Origin: JBGAKG01 sp044224495
GTDB taxonomy: Bacteria > Myxococcota_A > Polyangia > Polyangiales > Polyangiaceae
Length of the DNA: 64,000 bases
Direction of reading: 5' to 3'
Assembly (NCBI GenBank): GCA_044224495.1
Contig: JBGAKG010000028.1
Location: forward strand, 1-64,000
The translations under genes were made by a program, and so were the position numbers. Below, in pieces: positions 18,973-27,991 of the stretch. The notes under the pieces were generated by a model that saw nothing but the letters and a program-made list of their open reading frames with translations, had not been told where the DNA came from and ran no database searches. Position 1 is the first letter of the stretch. Every line of letters starts with the position of its first letter.

Positions 18973-18999
18973 ATGCATTCATGCATGCACATCATGCAT
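18973..18999. promoter_or_regulatory. triple ATGCAT cluster in a divergent promoter, candidate operator
   Basis: Three ATGCAT palindromes at 18973-18978, 18981-18986 and 18994-18999 lie between the divergent LysR gene and the MBL-fold gene at 19046. Such AT-containing repeats are unexpected by chance in this GC-rich DNA, and the position suits LysR binding, though the classic T-N11-A box was not mapped. Confidence 0.45.
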
Positions 19000-19045
19000 C
19001 GATCGCGGGTGGGCCGCACCCCCGCGATCGCGCACCTTCGACGGC

Positions 19046-19966
19046 ATGAATCTCCGTGCGCTCGTCGTCGTTGCTCTCGTGCTCGGGTGCGCTCCCCCGA
19101 GCGCCCCACCTTCCACGCCTACGGCAACCCCTTCGACGTCCCGGAGCCTGCCCGCCGACCACGGCTCCCTCCGCTGGATCGGCGGGCCCACCGCCGTGCT
19201 CGAGCACGGCGGACTGGGCGTCCTGACCGACCCGATGCTCGGCGCGCGAGGCAGAGCCGCGTTCGTCCTCCCGAAGCACCCGTCCACCGGTGTGCCCGAC
19301 GCCCCGATCGCGCGCTACGTCGAGCCCGCCCCACTCGCGTTCGGAGAGCTCGCTGCGATCGTGATCAGCCACACCCACGCGGACCACGTCGACGCCACCG
19401 CGAAGGCCGTGCTCCCCAAGGAGCTCCCCCTCGTCGTCGCCGCCGCCGGCGCGGACGCGATGCGAGCCGCTGGGTTCCGGGACGTTCGCGCGCTCGACTG
19501 GGGCGAGTCGACGACGCTGACGAAGGGCACCACGTCACTTGCGATCACCGCCGTCCCCGCGCATCACGCCCACGACGCGACGCTCGACCACGAGCTCGGA
19601 CGCGGGAATGGCTACGTGCTCGCCTGGACCACGCCGGCCGGCACCTTCCGCGCGTACTGGACCGGCGACGCCGTCCTAGCGGACGAGTCGCGCGAGCTGG
19701 TCGCGCGCTTCGGCGCGATCGACCTCCTGGTCCCCCACCTGGGCGCGGTCGGCAGCGACGGCGCGCTCGGGCTCCGCACGATGGACGCCGACGAGACGCT
19801 GCAGCTCGTCGACCGGATCGCTCCGCGCTGGGTCGTGCCGATCCACCACACGACGTTCGGCCACTATCGCGAGCCCGTGGAGGCGCTCCGTGATGCGTTC
19901 GGACGAACCGAACGCCGGGGTGCAGAGCTCCACGTGCTCGCGACGGGCGAGCGCTTCAGCTGGTGA
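19046..19966 (+). CDS. MBL-fold metallohydrolase lipoprotein
   Basis: A 306-residue protein. The signal peptide ends L-V-L-G-C (Cys15), predicting a lipoprotein. The H-T-H-A-D-H motif (His109, His111, Asp113, His114) plus later H-H-A-H, T-G-D-A and I-H-H-T give the di-zinc site. The W-I-G-G/L-T-D-P opening and overall pattern resemble UlaG/NAPE-PLD-type hydrolases rather than beta-lactamases, so the substrate may be a phosphodiester or lactone. It is divergent from the LysR gene, which may control it. Its stop is 3 nt from the convergent lipoprotein gene at 19970. Confidence 0.88.
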   Translation: MNLRALVVVALVLGCAPPSAPPSTPTATPSTSRSLPADHGSLRWIGGPTAVLEHGGLGVLTDPMLGARGRAAFVLPKHPSTGVPDAPIARYVEPAPLAFGELAAIVISHTHADHVDATAKAVLPKELPLVVAAAGADAMRAAGFRDVRALDWGESTTLTKGTTSLAITAVPAHHAHDATLDHELGRGNGYVLAWTTPAGTFRAYWTGDAVLADESRELVARFGAIDLLVPHLGAVGSDGALGLRTMDADETLQLVDRIAPRWVVPIHHTTFGHYREPVEALRDAFGRTERRGAELHVLATGERFSW

Positions 19967-19969
19967 GCG

Positions 19970-20692
19970 TCACTTCGTCTTCGGCGCAGCCGACGCCGAG
20001 GCCTTCGGCGCAGCCGAGGTCGCGGGACCGACGCTGACGGCGGGGGGAGCCGACGCCTGCGCGCGCGCGAAGAGCATCATCGCGACGAGGACGACCGCCG
20101 CACGCTTGGACTTCGGCGGCAGCTTCTCGAACTTGAAGGGCGCCTTCTCCGTCTTCGCGCCGTTGGTGACGCTCGGCGTGCCGTCGTCCGCGATCGTGAT
20201 CGCCGGCTTGCCGTCGACGACGAGCTCGTCCTTGTCGTTGAACTGCATCGTGCCACCCGAGAGCATCGGGCTGGTCACCTTGCCGTCGGCCGCGACCGCG
20301 AAGATGGTCGCGCCCTTGTCGTCCTTGATCTCGTTCTTGACGAACTGACCAATCGGCATGGCCTTGCCGTCCTTCATGCCGGTGACGGTGCCGTCGGCCT
20401 TGACCTCGATCGAGACCGGCTTGCCGTCCTTGCCCTTGCCGGTGATCTTGAGGCCGTCGATGGCGAGCGGGGGCGCCTCGGGGACGGGCGGCGTGGTCGC
20501 CGTCGCCGTCGCGGTGACCGACGCGGTCGCGCTCGGCGTCGCGTCGGCCGACGAGGCCGCCGGCGTCGCCGTGCTCGCGCTCGCAGAGGCCATGTCGTTC
20601 GGGTTCTTTGCGGGTTCATCCCCACCGCCGCAGGCGTAGGCCGAACCGACCGCGATGACGCTGGCGACGAACAAGAGCGAGAGCTTCTTCAT
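19970..20692 (-). CDS. lipoprotein, paralogue of the upstream gene (copy B)
   Basis: A 240-residue predicted lipoprotein. The first 28 residues (M-K-K-L-S-L-L-F-V-A-S-V-I-A-V-G-S-A-Y-A-C-G-G-G-D-E) are identical to those of the 20773-21504 product, with lipidation at Cys21. A Thr/Ala/Ser-rich linker is followed by a domain of short K-D-G-K-x repeats (D-G-L-K-I-T-G-K-G-K-D-G-K; F-N-D-K-D-E-L) and a hydrophobic stretch near 205-217. The ribosome binding site GAAAGGAAAG is shared with the paralogue. Evidently a tandem duplication; function unknown. Convergent with the MBL-fold gene. Confidence 0.8.
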   Translation of the reverse strand: MKKLSLLFVASVIAVGSAYACGGGDEPAKNPNDMASASASTATPAASSADATPSATASVTATATATTPPVPEAPPLAIDGLKITGKGKDGKPVSIEVKADGTVTGMKDGKAMPIGQFVKNEIKDDKGATIFAVAADGKVTSPMLSGGTMQFNDKDELVVDGKPAITIADDGTPSVTNGAKTEKAPFKFEKLPPKSKRAAVVLVAMMLFARAQASAPPAVSVGPATSAAPKASASAAPKTK

Positions 20693-20722
20693 GACTTTCC
20701 TTTCGAGTACCTAGACACAAAA

Positions 20723-20752
20723 CGACGAAGCCCCGAGTTCGGGGCTTCGTCG
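20723..20752 (-). terminator. rho-independent terminator after lipoprotein copy A
   Basis: A 14-bp perfect stem (20723-20736 with 20739-20752, 2-nt centre) followed on the minus strand by TTTTG. It ends transcripts of the 20773-21504 gene. It sits only 30 nt before the start codon of the paralogue at 20692, so it may also act as an attenuator between the two. Confidence 0.85.
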
Positions 20753-20772
20753 AGACCTTGCGGCCTTTGGGT

Positions 20773-21504
20773 TCACTTCGTCGCGGGCTTCGCCGACGGA
20801 GCCGCGGAGGGCTTCGCCGAGGGAGCAGCCGACGGCTTCGCCGACGGAGCGCCCGACGCGACCGGCGCCGGCGCGGCCGGCTTCGGGAGCCACCACACCG
20901 CCGCGAGGAGGAGCGCCGCGCGCTTCGACTTCGCGGGGAGCTTCTCGAACTTGAACGGCGACTTCTCGGTCTTGCCGTCGTGCGTCCAGCTGACGACGCC
21001 GTCGTCGCCGAGCGCGAGGACCGTCTTGCCTTCCGACTGGAGCTCGTCCTTGTCGTTGAAGGCCCAGGTGCTGTTCGGCATCAGGGGGCTCGCGACCTTG
21101 CCGTCGGCGCCGACCGTGAAGACCGTCCCGCCCTTGTCGTCCTTGAGCTCGTTCTTGACGAAGGAGCCCATGGCCGTCTTGCCGTCCTTCATCACGCCAC
21201 CGTCGGCCTTGACCTCGACGGCGAGCGCCTTGCCATCCTTGCCCTTGCCGGAGACCTTGATCCCCTCGACAGCGAGCGGAGCGGGCTCGGGCGGCGGCGG
21301 CGGAGTCGTCGCGGTCGCGCTCGGGGTCGCACTCGCGGTCGCGCTCGGCATCGTGTCCGCGCTCGGAGCAGCCGACGCGGTCGCGCTCACGCTGGCGGAC
21401 GTCACGTCGCTCGGGTTCTTCGCCGGTTCATCACCGCCCCCACAGGCGTACGCCGAACCCACTGCGATCACGCTCGCGACGAACAAGAGAGAGAGCTTCT
21501 TCAT
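20773..21504 (-). CDS. lipoprotein, tandem paralogue (copy A)
   Basis: A 243-residue predicted lipoprotein with the same signal peptide as the 19970-20692 product (Cys21). It has a Ser/Ala/Thr/Pro linker (about 30-75), a K-D-G-K-containing domain (G-I-K-V-S-G-K-G-K-D-G-K; T-W-A-F-N-D-K-D-E-L), a hydrophobic stretch near 205 and a C-terminal A-P-S-A-K-P-S-A repeat tail (four units). The ATG at 21504 follows GAAAGGAAGG; the longer frame to 21558 has no support. The product may be a surface or periplasmic protein of unknown role. A strong terminator follows the gene. Confidence 0.8.
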   Translation of the reverse strand: MKKLSLLFVASVIAVGSAYACGGGDEPAKNPSDVTSASVSATASAAPSADTMPSATASATPSATATTPPPPPEPAPLAVEGIKVSGKGKDGKALAVEVKADGGVMKDGKTAMGSFVKNELKDDKGGTVFTVGADGKVASPLMPNSTWAFNDKDELQSEGKTVLALGDDGVVSWTHDGKTEKSPFKFEKLPAKSKRAALLLAAVWWLPKPAAPAPVASGAPSAKPSAAPSAKPSAAPSAKPATK

Positions 21505-21582
21505 GGCCTTCCTTTCGAGGGCCCCTCCGTACCATGAATCCGCGCGAAACCAGCCCAAAAAGTCCAGGACCGCTCAGAACCG

Positions 21583-23301
21583 TCAGTTCGGCGGCGGGGG
21601 CGGCGGGATGGCGAACACCCGAAGATCCAGGCCCCCCGGGTACATGTAGCTCGTGCGGGAGCCGTACCCGTAGACGACCAGGCCGAACGGATAAACGCCT
21701 TTGATTTCATGGCCTTCCGGACCATTCGACGGGAGCTGCACGTGCGCCGTCGAGAAGGGCTGACCGCCCACCGGCGTGAAGCTGTTCTGCGGGATCGGGG
21801 TCCCATCCAGCGTGATCGTGTTGCCGTTGGCCGAGATCACGTCGATCCAGTTCTCGGTGTAGGTCTTCGGCGCCAGGAAGGTGTAGCTCGACCGGTACTG
21901 CTGGAGCGGAATCGCGGCCGACTCGCTCGGATCGCCCAGGTCGGGGTTGGGCTCGCCGGCGTCCGCACCCGCGTCGGGCGGGGGCCAGGCGGAGAACTCG
22001 CCCTGGAGGTACTCGACGACGTTGATGCGCCCGTTGGCGACGATGGCGAAGTTCTTGTCGACGTCCGGGAGCTCGAGCACGTCCCCCGTGTTCAGCTTCG
22101 CGCCGTTGCGGCCGGAGACCGGCGGATCGAAGGCGACGAGCGTGTTGTCGTAGAACGCCATGATGCGCACCCACAACTTCTCGCCGTGGGGCGTGTGCGG
22201 CATCGAGACGATGTACTGCGTCCCGAGCGTCTGGACGGGGAACATGGCCGTCTCGAGGTGATCGCAGGCGCGCTTCCCTTCGGGGATGAACGTGCAGCCG
22301 TGGCCGGCGTAGGTCACGACCGGCTTGTCCGCCTTCAGGATCGAGCCGGACAGGTCGTGCGTGTACTTCGGGTTGTTCACGTCGCCGAGGTCCGAGAACA
22401 TCTCGAGCACGTCGCCCTGCTGCAGCGTGTACGTGTACGAGTCGCCGCGGATCATCACCGGCGGCCCCGCATCGGGCACGCCCTGCACCTTGCCCGCCGG
22501 GTAGACGGTGAGCTTCGTGTCGTTCTCGGTCGCGGTGACGGCGACGAAGCCGGGGGTCGCCCCGAACGACGGCCACGCCATGACGCCGTAGTCGCCGGTG
22601 GCGACGGTGGACGGCAGAAGAAGCGACGCGTCGTTCGAGTACGAGTAGCAGTGACCGACACCACCCTCGCCGGCGCCTGGGCACGGCGCGCCCGCGTCGA
22701 TCTCGAACTCGAGCGCCGAGAACTGGTAGACGCTGACCGGGAAGTCGGCGACGAGGTGATACGCGCCCTTCGCGACGATCCGGCTCTTGCCCGGATCACC
22801 GACGACGGTGTTCTGATCGAACTGGGGCCCCTTCAGCGCGGCCACCCACGGGAGCGGGATCGCCTGCACGGAGTTGGCCGGGATGTTGACGACGAGCGCC
22901 TGTTGCAGCGCGCCGCCGGTCACCGTGATCGTGACCGCCTTCGACTGCGGGTTCGACACGGCGACCGCGTAGTCGAACTTGTCGTAGACGGGGTTCAGCG
23001 TGACGGTCGGCCAGTAGTCGCAGCCGATGTAGCTGTTGCGGTTCTTCGACTCGGTGCACGTCTCCGGGATCGGCGTGACGCTGCCCGACTCGGGGTTCAC
23101 GAAGACGTCCCCGAAGGTCGGGTTGCCACCGTCGCCGGGGTCCTGCACGTCGGGGGTGGTCGTGGCGTCCTTCGTGGTGCCCGCGTCGTTCGGGGGAGTG
23201 GTCCCGTCGTCGCTGCCGCACGCGACGACGACGACGGCCGAGCCGAGCCCGAGGAGCACGGCACCGATCAAGGCTTGGCGCTTCAGGTTGCGAGTGCTCA
23301 T
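21583..23301 (-). CDS. large lipoprotein with IgGFc-binding-type domain
   Basis: A 572-residue predicted lipoprotein (signal ending V-V-V-V-A-C, Cys28; Asp/Thr/Gly-rich linker to about 70). The body matches the IgGFc-binding N-terminal-like beta-rich domain: C-D-Y-W-P-T-V-T, V-A-V-S-N-P, G-D-V-L-E-M, G-S-I-L-K-A-D-K-P-V-V-T-Y-A-G-H and D-H-L-E-T-A-M-F-P segments are typical. Such proteins are frequent in myxobacterial genomes and are thought to be surface proteins; the name is historical and binding to IgG is not implied. It ends in a Pro run. The start overlaps the stop of the upstream choice-of-anchor L gene (ATGA). Confidence 0.85.
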   Translation of the reverse strand: MSTRNLKRQALIGAVLLGLGSAVVVVACGSDDGTTPPNDAGTTKDATTTPDVQDPGDGGNPTFGDVFVNPESGSVTPIPETCTESKNRNSYIGCDYWPTVTLNPVYDKFDYAVAVSNPQSKAVTITVTGGALQQALVVNIPANSVQAIPLPWVAALKGPQFDQNTVVGDPGKSRIVAKGAYHLVADFPVSVYQFSALEFEIDAGAPCPGAGEGGVGHCYSYSNDASLLLPSTVATGDYGVMAWPSFGATPGFVAVTATENDTKLTVYPAGKVQGVPDAGPPVMIRGDSYTYTLQQGDVLEMFSDLGDVNNPKYTHDLSGSILKADKPVVTYAGHGCTFIPEGKRACDHLETAMFPVQTLGTQYIVSMPHTPHGEKLWVRIMAFYDNTLVAFDPPVSGRNGAKLNTGDVLELPDVDKNFAIVANGRINVVEYLQGEFSAWPPPDAGADAGEPNPDLGDPSESAAIPLQQYRSSYTFLAPKTYTENWIDVISANGNTITLDGTPIPQNSFTPVGGQPFSTAHVQLPSNGPEGHEIKGVYPFGLVVYGYGSRTSYMYPGGLDLRVFAIPPPPPPN

Positions 23302-24674
23302 CGCGCGGTCACCGGGTTGTTGATGGCGGCCGACGACCAGCGGAAGTTGTCGAGGTTCACCGCGGAGTCGAGGATGCCGTCGGCCTCGTCGAAGATGATG
23401 AAGGAGAGCGTGAACTGCTCGCCCGCCGCGATCGGCGCCGTCGTCTTGAGCCAGTCGGTCGCGCCGCTTCCCTTGTTGAGGTTACCGACCGTGAGCGACG
23501 TCTGGCCGTACTTGATCTCGTAACCGGTGCCGTTGAGCGTCGCGAGCGGGAGCGCGCAGGCGTGCGTGTAGCCGAGGTTGTCGCCCGGCACGATCGACGT
23601 GCAGGCCTGGAAGAAGGAGTTGTTCACGTTGATGCGAGCGTTGTTCGCATCGAACGCGATCTGGTTTCCGGAGGGGTACTTCTTCGACGTGAGCATCGCG
23701 AGGAACGTGTCGTTGAAGCCGCGGCACACGTAGGCCGGGTACTCGGTCGAGAAGAAGTTGAAGTCGAACGTGAACGAGCCGGCGTTGATCGGCGCGCGGA
23801 GCGTGAGGCGGAGCTCGGTGTAGTCGTGGATCTGGACGTTCGCTTCGCTCTGGCCGGTCCCGCACGGGTTCACGTTCTGCTGCGCGTTGAGCGGCGACGG
23901 GTGGAGGAACGTGTTGAGCAGATCCGTTCCGTCTCCCGGGCGATAGCTCGGCGAGTCGGTGAGGTCGTCCGCGATGCCGGTGGAGAAGAACGCCATGTAG
24001 GCACCGCGATGCGGCGTGTAGCCCGCGCCCATGTGGGCGGTGACGCGCTTCGCGGAGACGGCGTTCGGGCCGTACCACGCCGCGCTCACGACGGTCTTGC
24101 AGCGCGGGTCGGGCACGTCGCAGATGTCCATCGCCTTCGCGTAGTCGGACGCGGTGGTGGAGTGCCCGGCCGACAGGGTGCCGTCGCAGACGCGCAGGTT
24201 GTCGACTTGCCCGTCGCAGTCGTTGTCGATGCCGTCCTTGCCGACGGGATCGCCCGAGGCGGAGTTCGTGTCGAACGCGCACGGGTTCACGAGCGAGTTG
24301 TGGTCGTTGCAGTCGCCGTCGCAGGTGGTGAACCCGTCGAAGTCGTCGTCGAAGCAGAGCGAGCCGTCCGGGCTCTTCGCGACGTCCGCCTTGGCGAAGC
24401 CGTCGAATCCGTAACCCGCTTCGACGACCGTCGCACTGTCCGGATCGACGGTCGCGTCCGGACCGTTCGCGTCGGGCTGGACGGTGGCGTCGTTGCCGCT
24501 CCCGCTGTCTTTGTTCGAGCCGGTGTCGGCGTTGCTCGTGCCGTCGTTCGTGGAGCCGCCGTCGTCGGAGGGCGGCGTGGTTCCATCGTCGCTGGAGCAT
24601 GCGGCTGCCAGCACGAGGAACGTTCCGAGCATGGCCCCGGCGATGGGCGTGCGTGAGTGGAGGGAAGAGCGCAT
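23298..24674 (-). CDS. choice-of-anchor L lipoprotein with MopE-type metal-binding motif
   Basis: A 458-residue predicted lipoprotein (signal ending L-A-A-A-C, Cys26) with a long Asp/Ser/Asn/Gly linker (about 30-85). Residues 105-160 contain D-D-D-F-D-G-F-T-T-C-D-G-D-C-N-D and D-G-I-D-N-D-C-D-G-Q-V-D, the MopE-like putative metal-binding motif. The C-terminal two thirds (F-D-F-N-F-F-S-T-E-Y-P, Y-N/F-N-D-T-F-L-A, F-I-I-F-D-E-A-D-G-I-L-D-S-A-V-N-L-D-N-F) is the choice-of-anchor L domain. It is the first gene of a two-gene operon with the IgGFc-binding-type protein; both are likely cell-surface or secreted. Confidence 0.88.
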   Translation of the reverse strand: MRSSLHSRTPIAGAMLGTFLVLAAACSSDDGTTPPSDDGGSTNDGTSNADTGSNKDSGSGNDATVQPDANGPDATVDPDSATVVEAGYGFDGFAKADVAKSPDGSLCFDDDFDGFTTCDGDCNDHNSLVNPCAFDTNSASGDPVGKDGIDNDCDGQVDNLRVCDGTLSAGHSTTASDYAKAMDICDVPDPRCKTVVSAAWYGPNAVSAKRVTAHMGAGYTPHRGAYMAFFSTGIADDLTDSPSYRPGDGTDLLNTFLHPSPLNAQQNVNPCGTGQSEANVQIHDYTELRLTLRAPINAGSFTFDFNFFSTEYPAYVCRGFNDTFLAMLTSKKYPSGNQIAFDANNARINVNNSFFQACTSIVPGDNLGYTHACALPLATLNGTGYEIKYGQTSLTVGNLNKGSGATDWLKTTAPIAAGEQFTLSFIIFDEADGILDSAVNLDNFRWSSAAINNPVTAR

Positions 24675-24742
24675 CTTCGGTTACCCCACCGTTCAACGTA
24701 CCAAGAACCTTCCGTTCCGAACGGCAAAGGAATGGGCAGCGG

Positions 24743-24763
24743 GCGGTTTTGTTGTACAACCGC
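24743..24763. promoter_or_regulatory. inverted repeat between divergent genes, candidate operator
   Basis: GCGGTT (24743-24748) pairs with AACCGC (24758-24763), and the 10-bp palindrome GTTGTACAAC (24751-24760) lies within. It sits immediately before the GTG of the LolD-type gene and about 70-90 bp upstream of the divergent lipoprotein operon. Confidence 0.35.
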
Positions 24764-24767
24764 GCAC

Positions 24768-25514
<747 letters not shown>

Positions 25515-25583
25515 CGCTTCGACTCCGATGTTCGACTCCGAGCACGGTGACAGCGCAGGAAGATGCGCTCTACCATCGGCGCC

Positions 25584-25979
25584 ATGAAGCCCATGGCCCG
25601 TGAGTTGTTGAGCCTTCTCGTTGCTGGTCTCGCCGTCCTCGGGGGCTCCCTCGCCTGCAAGGGGGGAAGCTCCAGCAGCGGAACACCGAGCGGCCCCGTC
25701 GAGCCCGCTTCCGCGCTCTCGGGCTCGAAGAAGGAGTACGCGGGCCACTGGGAAGGCGGCGGCGTCACGCTCGACATCAGCTCGTCCGCCGTGAGCTACG
25801 AGAAGAAGAGCGGCAACACGTCGACCTCGATCAACGGCGTGCTCGATCACTTCGAGGGCGACGACATCGTCGTGAAGATCCTGATCGCGACGAGCACGCT
25901 CAAGGTGTCGTCTCCGCCGACCAAGACGGGCGCCGACTGGAAGATGACCGTCGAGGGCGTCGAAGTGACGCGCAAGTAG
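25584..25979 (+). CDS. small lipoprotein, unknown function
   Basis: A 131-residue predicted lipoprotein: basic N-terminus, hydrophobic core and G-S-L-A-C lipobox, then a Gly/Ser-rich linker and a compact beta-rich domain (Y-A-G-H-W-E-G-G-G-V-T-L-D-I; Y-E-K-K-S-G; G-A-D-W-K-M-T-V-E-G). The pattern resembles small lipocalin-like or copper-resistance-like barrels, but I cannot name a family. An in-frame ATG at 25563 would add seven residues. It follows the LolD-type gene on the same strand and is convergent with cdaR. Confidence 0.7.
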   Translation: MKPMARELLSLLVAGLAVLGGSLACKGGSSSSGTPSGPVEPASALSGSKKEYAGHWEGGGVTLDISSSAVSYEKKSGNTSTSINGVLDHFEGDDIVVKILIATSTLKVSSPPTKTGADWKMTVEGVEVTRK

Positions 25980-25988
25980 CCGCCGAGC

Positions 25989-26906
25989 TCACCAGCGGAC
26001 GACGACCGTCTGCGGCGTGATCCGGGCCTCGCACTTGTCCACCGAGACCACGATCGGGAGCGACTCGCTGCCGGTCTGCTCGGTGGTCTTCACCTCGACC
26101 CGCGGAACGACTTGCTCCGCGCGGAGCGCGTGCACCACGTCGGGCGGGCACGAGAGGCGTACGTCCACGTCGGCCGGGAGCGTCTTGCCCTTCGCCACGC
26201 CGACCACCGCCACCGGGAGCTTCGCGAAGCTGCGCTCCGCGAGTTCGCGTTGGATCTCGAGCGCGACCGAGACCGACGCCACGTCGTACGAGAGCCCGGG
26301 GTTCGGGCGCCCGAGCGCGAGCGAGCGCGTGTAGGAGCCCTCGATCAGGCCGGTGACGTCGAACGCGTCCGCGCCGACGTGCTGGAGGAGGTTCACCTCC
26401 CCCTTGGGGCCCTTCACGCGCACGTTGGGAGGATCGGCGACGACCGACTTCACCGTGAAGCCCGCCGGGGGCGTGTTGGCGAGCGAGACTTGGATCGGGA
26501 CGTCCCGCACGACGACGTCGTCCCAAACGAGATCGATCGACGGAGGGTCCACCTGCTCGACCTGGATGCCCGCCGGCACGTGCACGAGCGAAGGATCGAT
26601 CGCGACCCGCTTGTCTTGCCCGCCGCGGATGTCGAGCTGGACGTTGCCGATGTCGTCACCGTGGAGATCGTCGAGCGCCGTCCGCGAGCCACGGAGCGTC
26701 ACGCGCACGCGCGGGGGGAGCTGGCTCACGAGCACGCGCTTGGCCGAGTCGGGCGGTAGGAGCACGACGAGGTCGACCGAGACGCTCTTCTGCGCGTCCT
26801 GCGAGCCGTGGACGAGCGAGTACAGGAGCAGTGCGCAGAGGAAGCTCAGGAGCTTGAGCCCCACGTTCTCCGTCAGCGCGGCGCGGACGCGATCGGTGAC
26901 GGCCAT
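25989..26906 (-). CDS. cdaR: CdaR/YbbR-domain regulator of diadenylate cyclase
   Basis: A 305-residue protein with one N-terminal membrane span (about 15-33, N-V-G-L-K-L-L-S-F-L-C-A-L-L-L-Y) followed by several YbbR-type repeats outside the membrane (P-P-R-V-R-V-T-L-R-G; V-P-I-Q-V-S-L; P-P-N-V-R-V-K-G-P). YbbR/CdaR proteins bind and modulate the diadenylate cyclase CdaA. Its ATG overlaps the cdaA stop by one base (TGATG), so the pair is coupled. Last gene of the folP-cdaA-cdaR run; the glmM gene that commonly follows in other bacteria is not here. Confidence 0.9.
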   Translation of the reverse strand: MAVTDRVRAALTENVGLKLLSFLCALLLYSLVHGSQDAQKSVSVDLVVLLPPDSAKRVLVSQLPPRVRVTLRGSRTALDDLHGDDIGNVQLDIRGGQDKRVAIDPSLVHVPAGIQVEQVDPPSIDLVWDDVVVRDVPIQVSLANTPPAGFTVKSVVADPPNVRVKGPKGEVNLLQHVGADAFDVTGLIEGSYTRSLALGRPNPGLSYDVASVSVALEIQRELAERSFAKLPVAVVGVAKGKTLPADVDVRLSCPPDVVHALRAEQVVPRVEVKTTEQTGSESLPIVVSVDKCEARITPQTVVVRW

Positions 26907-27991
26907 CAGTCCTCCGGATCGACGCTCGGCTCGGGGTTCGACGGCGTGGGCTCGGGCGTCTTGATCGGCTTCGCGCGGACCATCGGACGCGGCGGCTGGG
27001 ACATGCCGAGGAGCGCCTCGGACGGGGGGTCCGGCGGGACGCTCGCGAGGTCTTCCCGCACGCGCTCGCCGTCCGCACCGGGCGCGGCCGGCGTCGGCGT
27101 CAGGGTGTAGGAGCCCGTGCCACCCGAGGGCGGGACGACGCTCACGCGCACGGAGCCGGTGCGCGAGTCGCGCTTCGCCGCCGGCTTCTGACCCTTCTTG
27201 CGGGTGCGCTGGCCGAAGAGCCCGAGCAACGCTTGACGGAGCGACGCCCCATCGAGGTTGGACACGATGTTGCCGTGGAAGCAGAAGCTGATCGTGCCGC
27301 GCTCCTCGGAGACGACGACGACGACGGCGTCGGTCTCCTCGCTGATGCCGATCGCCGCGCGGTGGCGCGTGCCGAACGACTTGTCGAGCGAGCGCTGGTC
27401 CGGCATCGGGAAGAAGACACCGGCCTTCGCGATCCGGAGGTTGCGGATGACGACCGCACCGTCGTGGAGCTTGTTGACGCCCTCGGGCACGAAGAGGCTG
27501 ACGAGCAGCTCGCGCTGGACCGCCGCGTCGATGTCGGTTCCCTGCGCGACCACGAACTCGTCGAGGTTGGCTTCCTGCTCGAAGCAGATCAGGGCCCCCA
27601 TGCGGTGGCGCGCGAGCTCGGTCGCCGCCGCCACCACCTCTTCGATGACCTTCGACTCCTGTTGCCGCGCGAGCCCCCCCAAGAACGCCTGCGAGCCGAC
27701 GCGCATCAGGCCGCGCCGGATGTCGTTCTGGAAGACGACGACCACCACCAAGATGATCGACGAGAGGAGCGTGGTGAGGAGGTTCGTCAGCGTGACGAGC
27801 CCGAGGTGCTTCGCGCCGAGGTAGACGAGGAAGATGACGCCGAGGCCGATGCCCATCTGCATCGCCCGCGTGCCGCGGAGCACCAGGAGCGCGCGGTAGA
27901 TCAGGTACGTGACGACGATGAGGTCGAGGACGTCGATGACGACCTCCCCCCAGGGGCGCGGCTTGAAGAGGTGGAGAATGCCCTCAGGCAC
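26906..27991 (-). CDS. cdaA: diadenylate cyclase (c-di-AMP synthase)
   Basis: A 361-residue membrane cyclase. The N-terminal third has three hydrophobic segments; then comes the DAC domain with D-G-A-V-V-I-R-N and G-T-R-H-R-A-A-I-G-I-S-E-E-T-D-A, the two motifs that bind ATP. It makes cyclic di-AMP. The C-terminal roughly 100 residues are a Pro/Ser/Lys-rich tail not found in standard CdaA (about 270 residues). I chose the GTG at 27991, with GGGGGAG 4 nt upstream and an 8-nt overlap with folP; an ATG at 28012 would add seven residues. Translationally coupled to cdaR. Confidence 0.93.
   Translation of the reverse strand: MPEGILHLFKPRPWGEVVIDVLDLIVVTYLIYRALLVLRGTRAMQMGIGLGVIFLVYLGAKHLGLVTLTNLLTTLLSSIILVVVVVFQNDIRRGLMRVGSQAFLGGLARQQESKVIEEVVAAATELARHRMGALICFEQEANLDEFVVAQGTDIDAAVQRELLVSLFVPEGVNKLHDGAVVIRNLRIAKAGVFFPMPDQRSLDKSFGTRHRAAIGISEETDAVVVVVSEERGTISFCFHGNIVSNLDGASLRQALLGLFGQRTRKKGQKPAAKRDSRTGSVRVSVVPPSGGTGSYTLTPTPAAPGADGERVREDLASVPPDPPSEALLGMSQPPRPMVRAKPIKTPEPTPSNPEPSVDPED

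Noticed and set aside
24657..24767. Longer N-terminus for the LolD-type ATPase
   Set aside because: The extra residues cover the divergent promoter and its palindrome and have no counterpart in the family.
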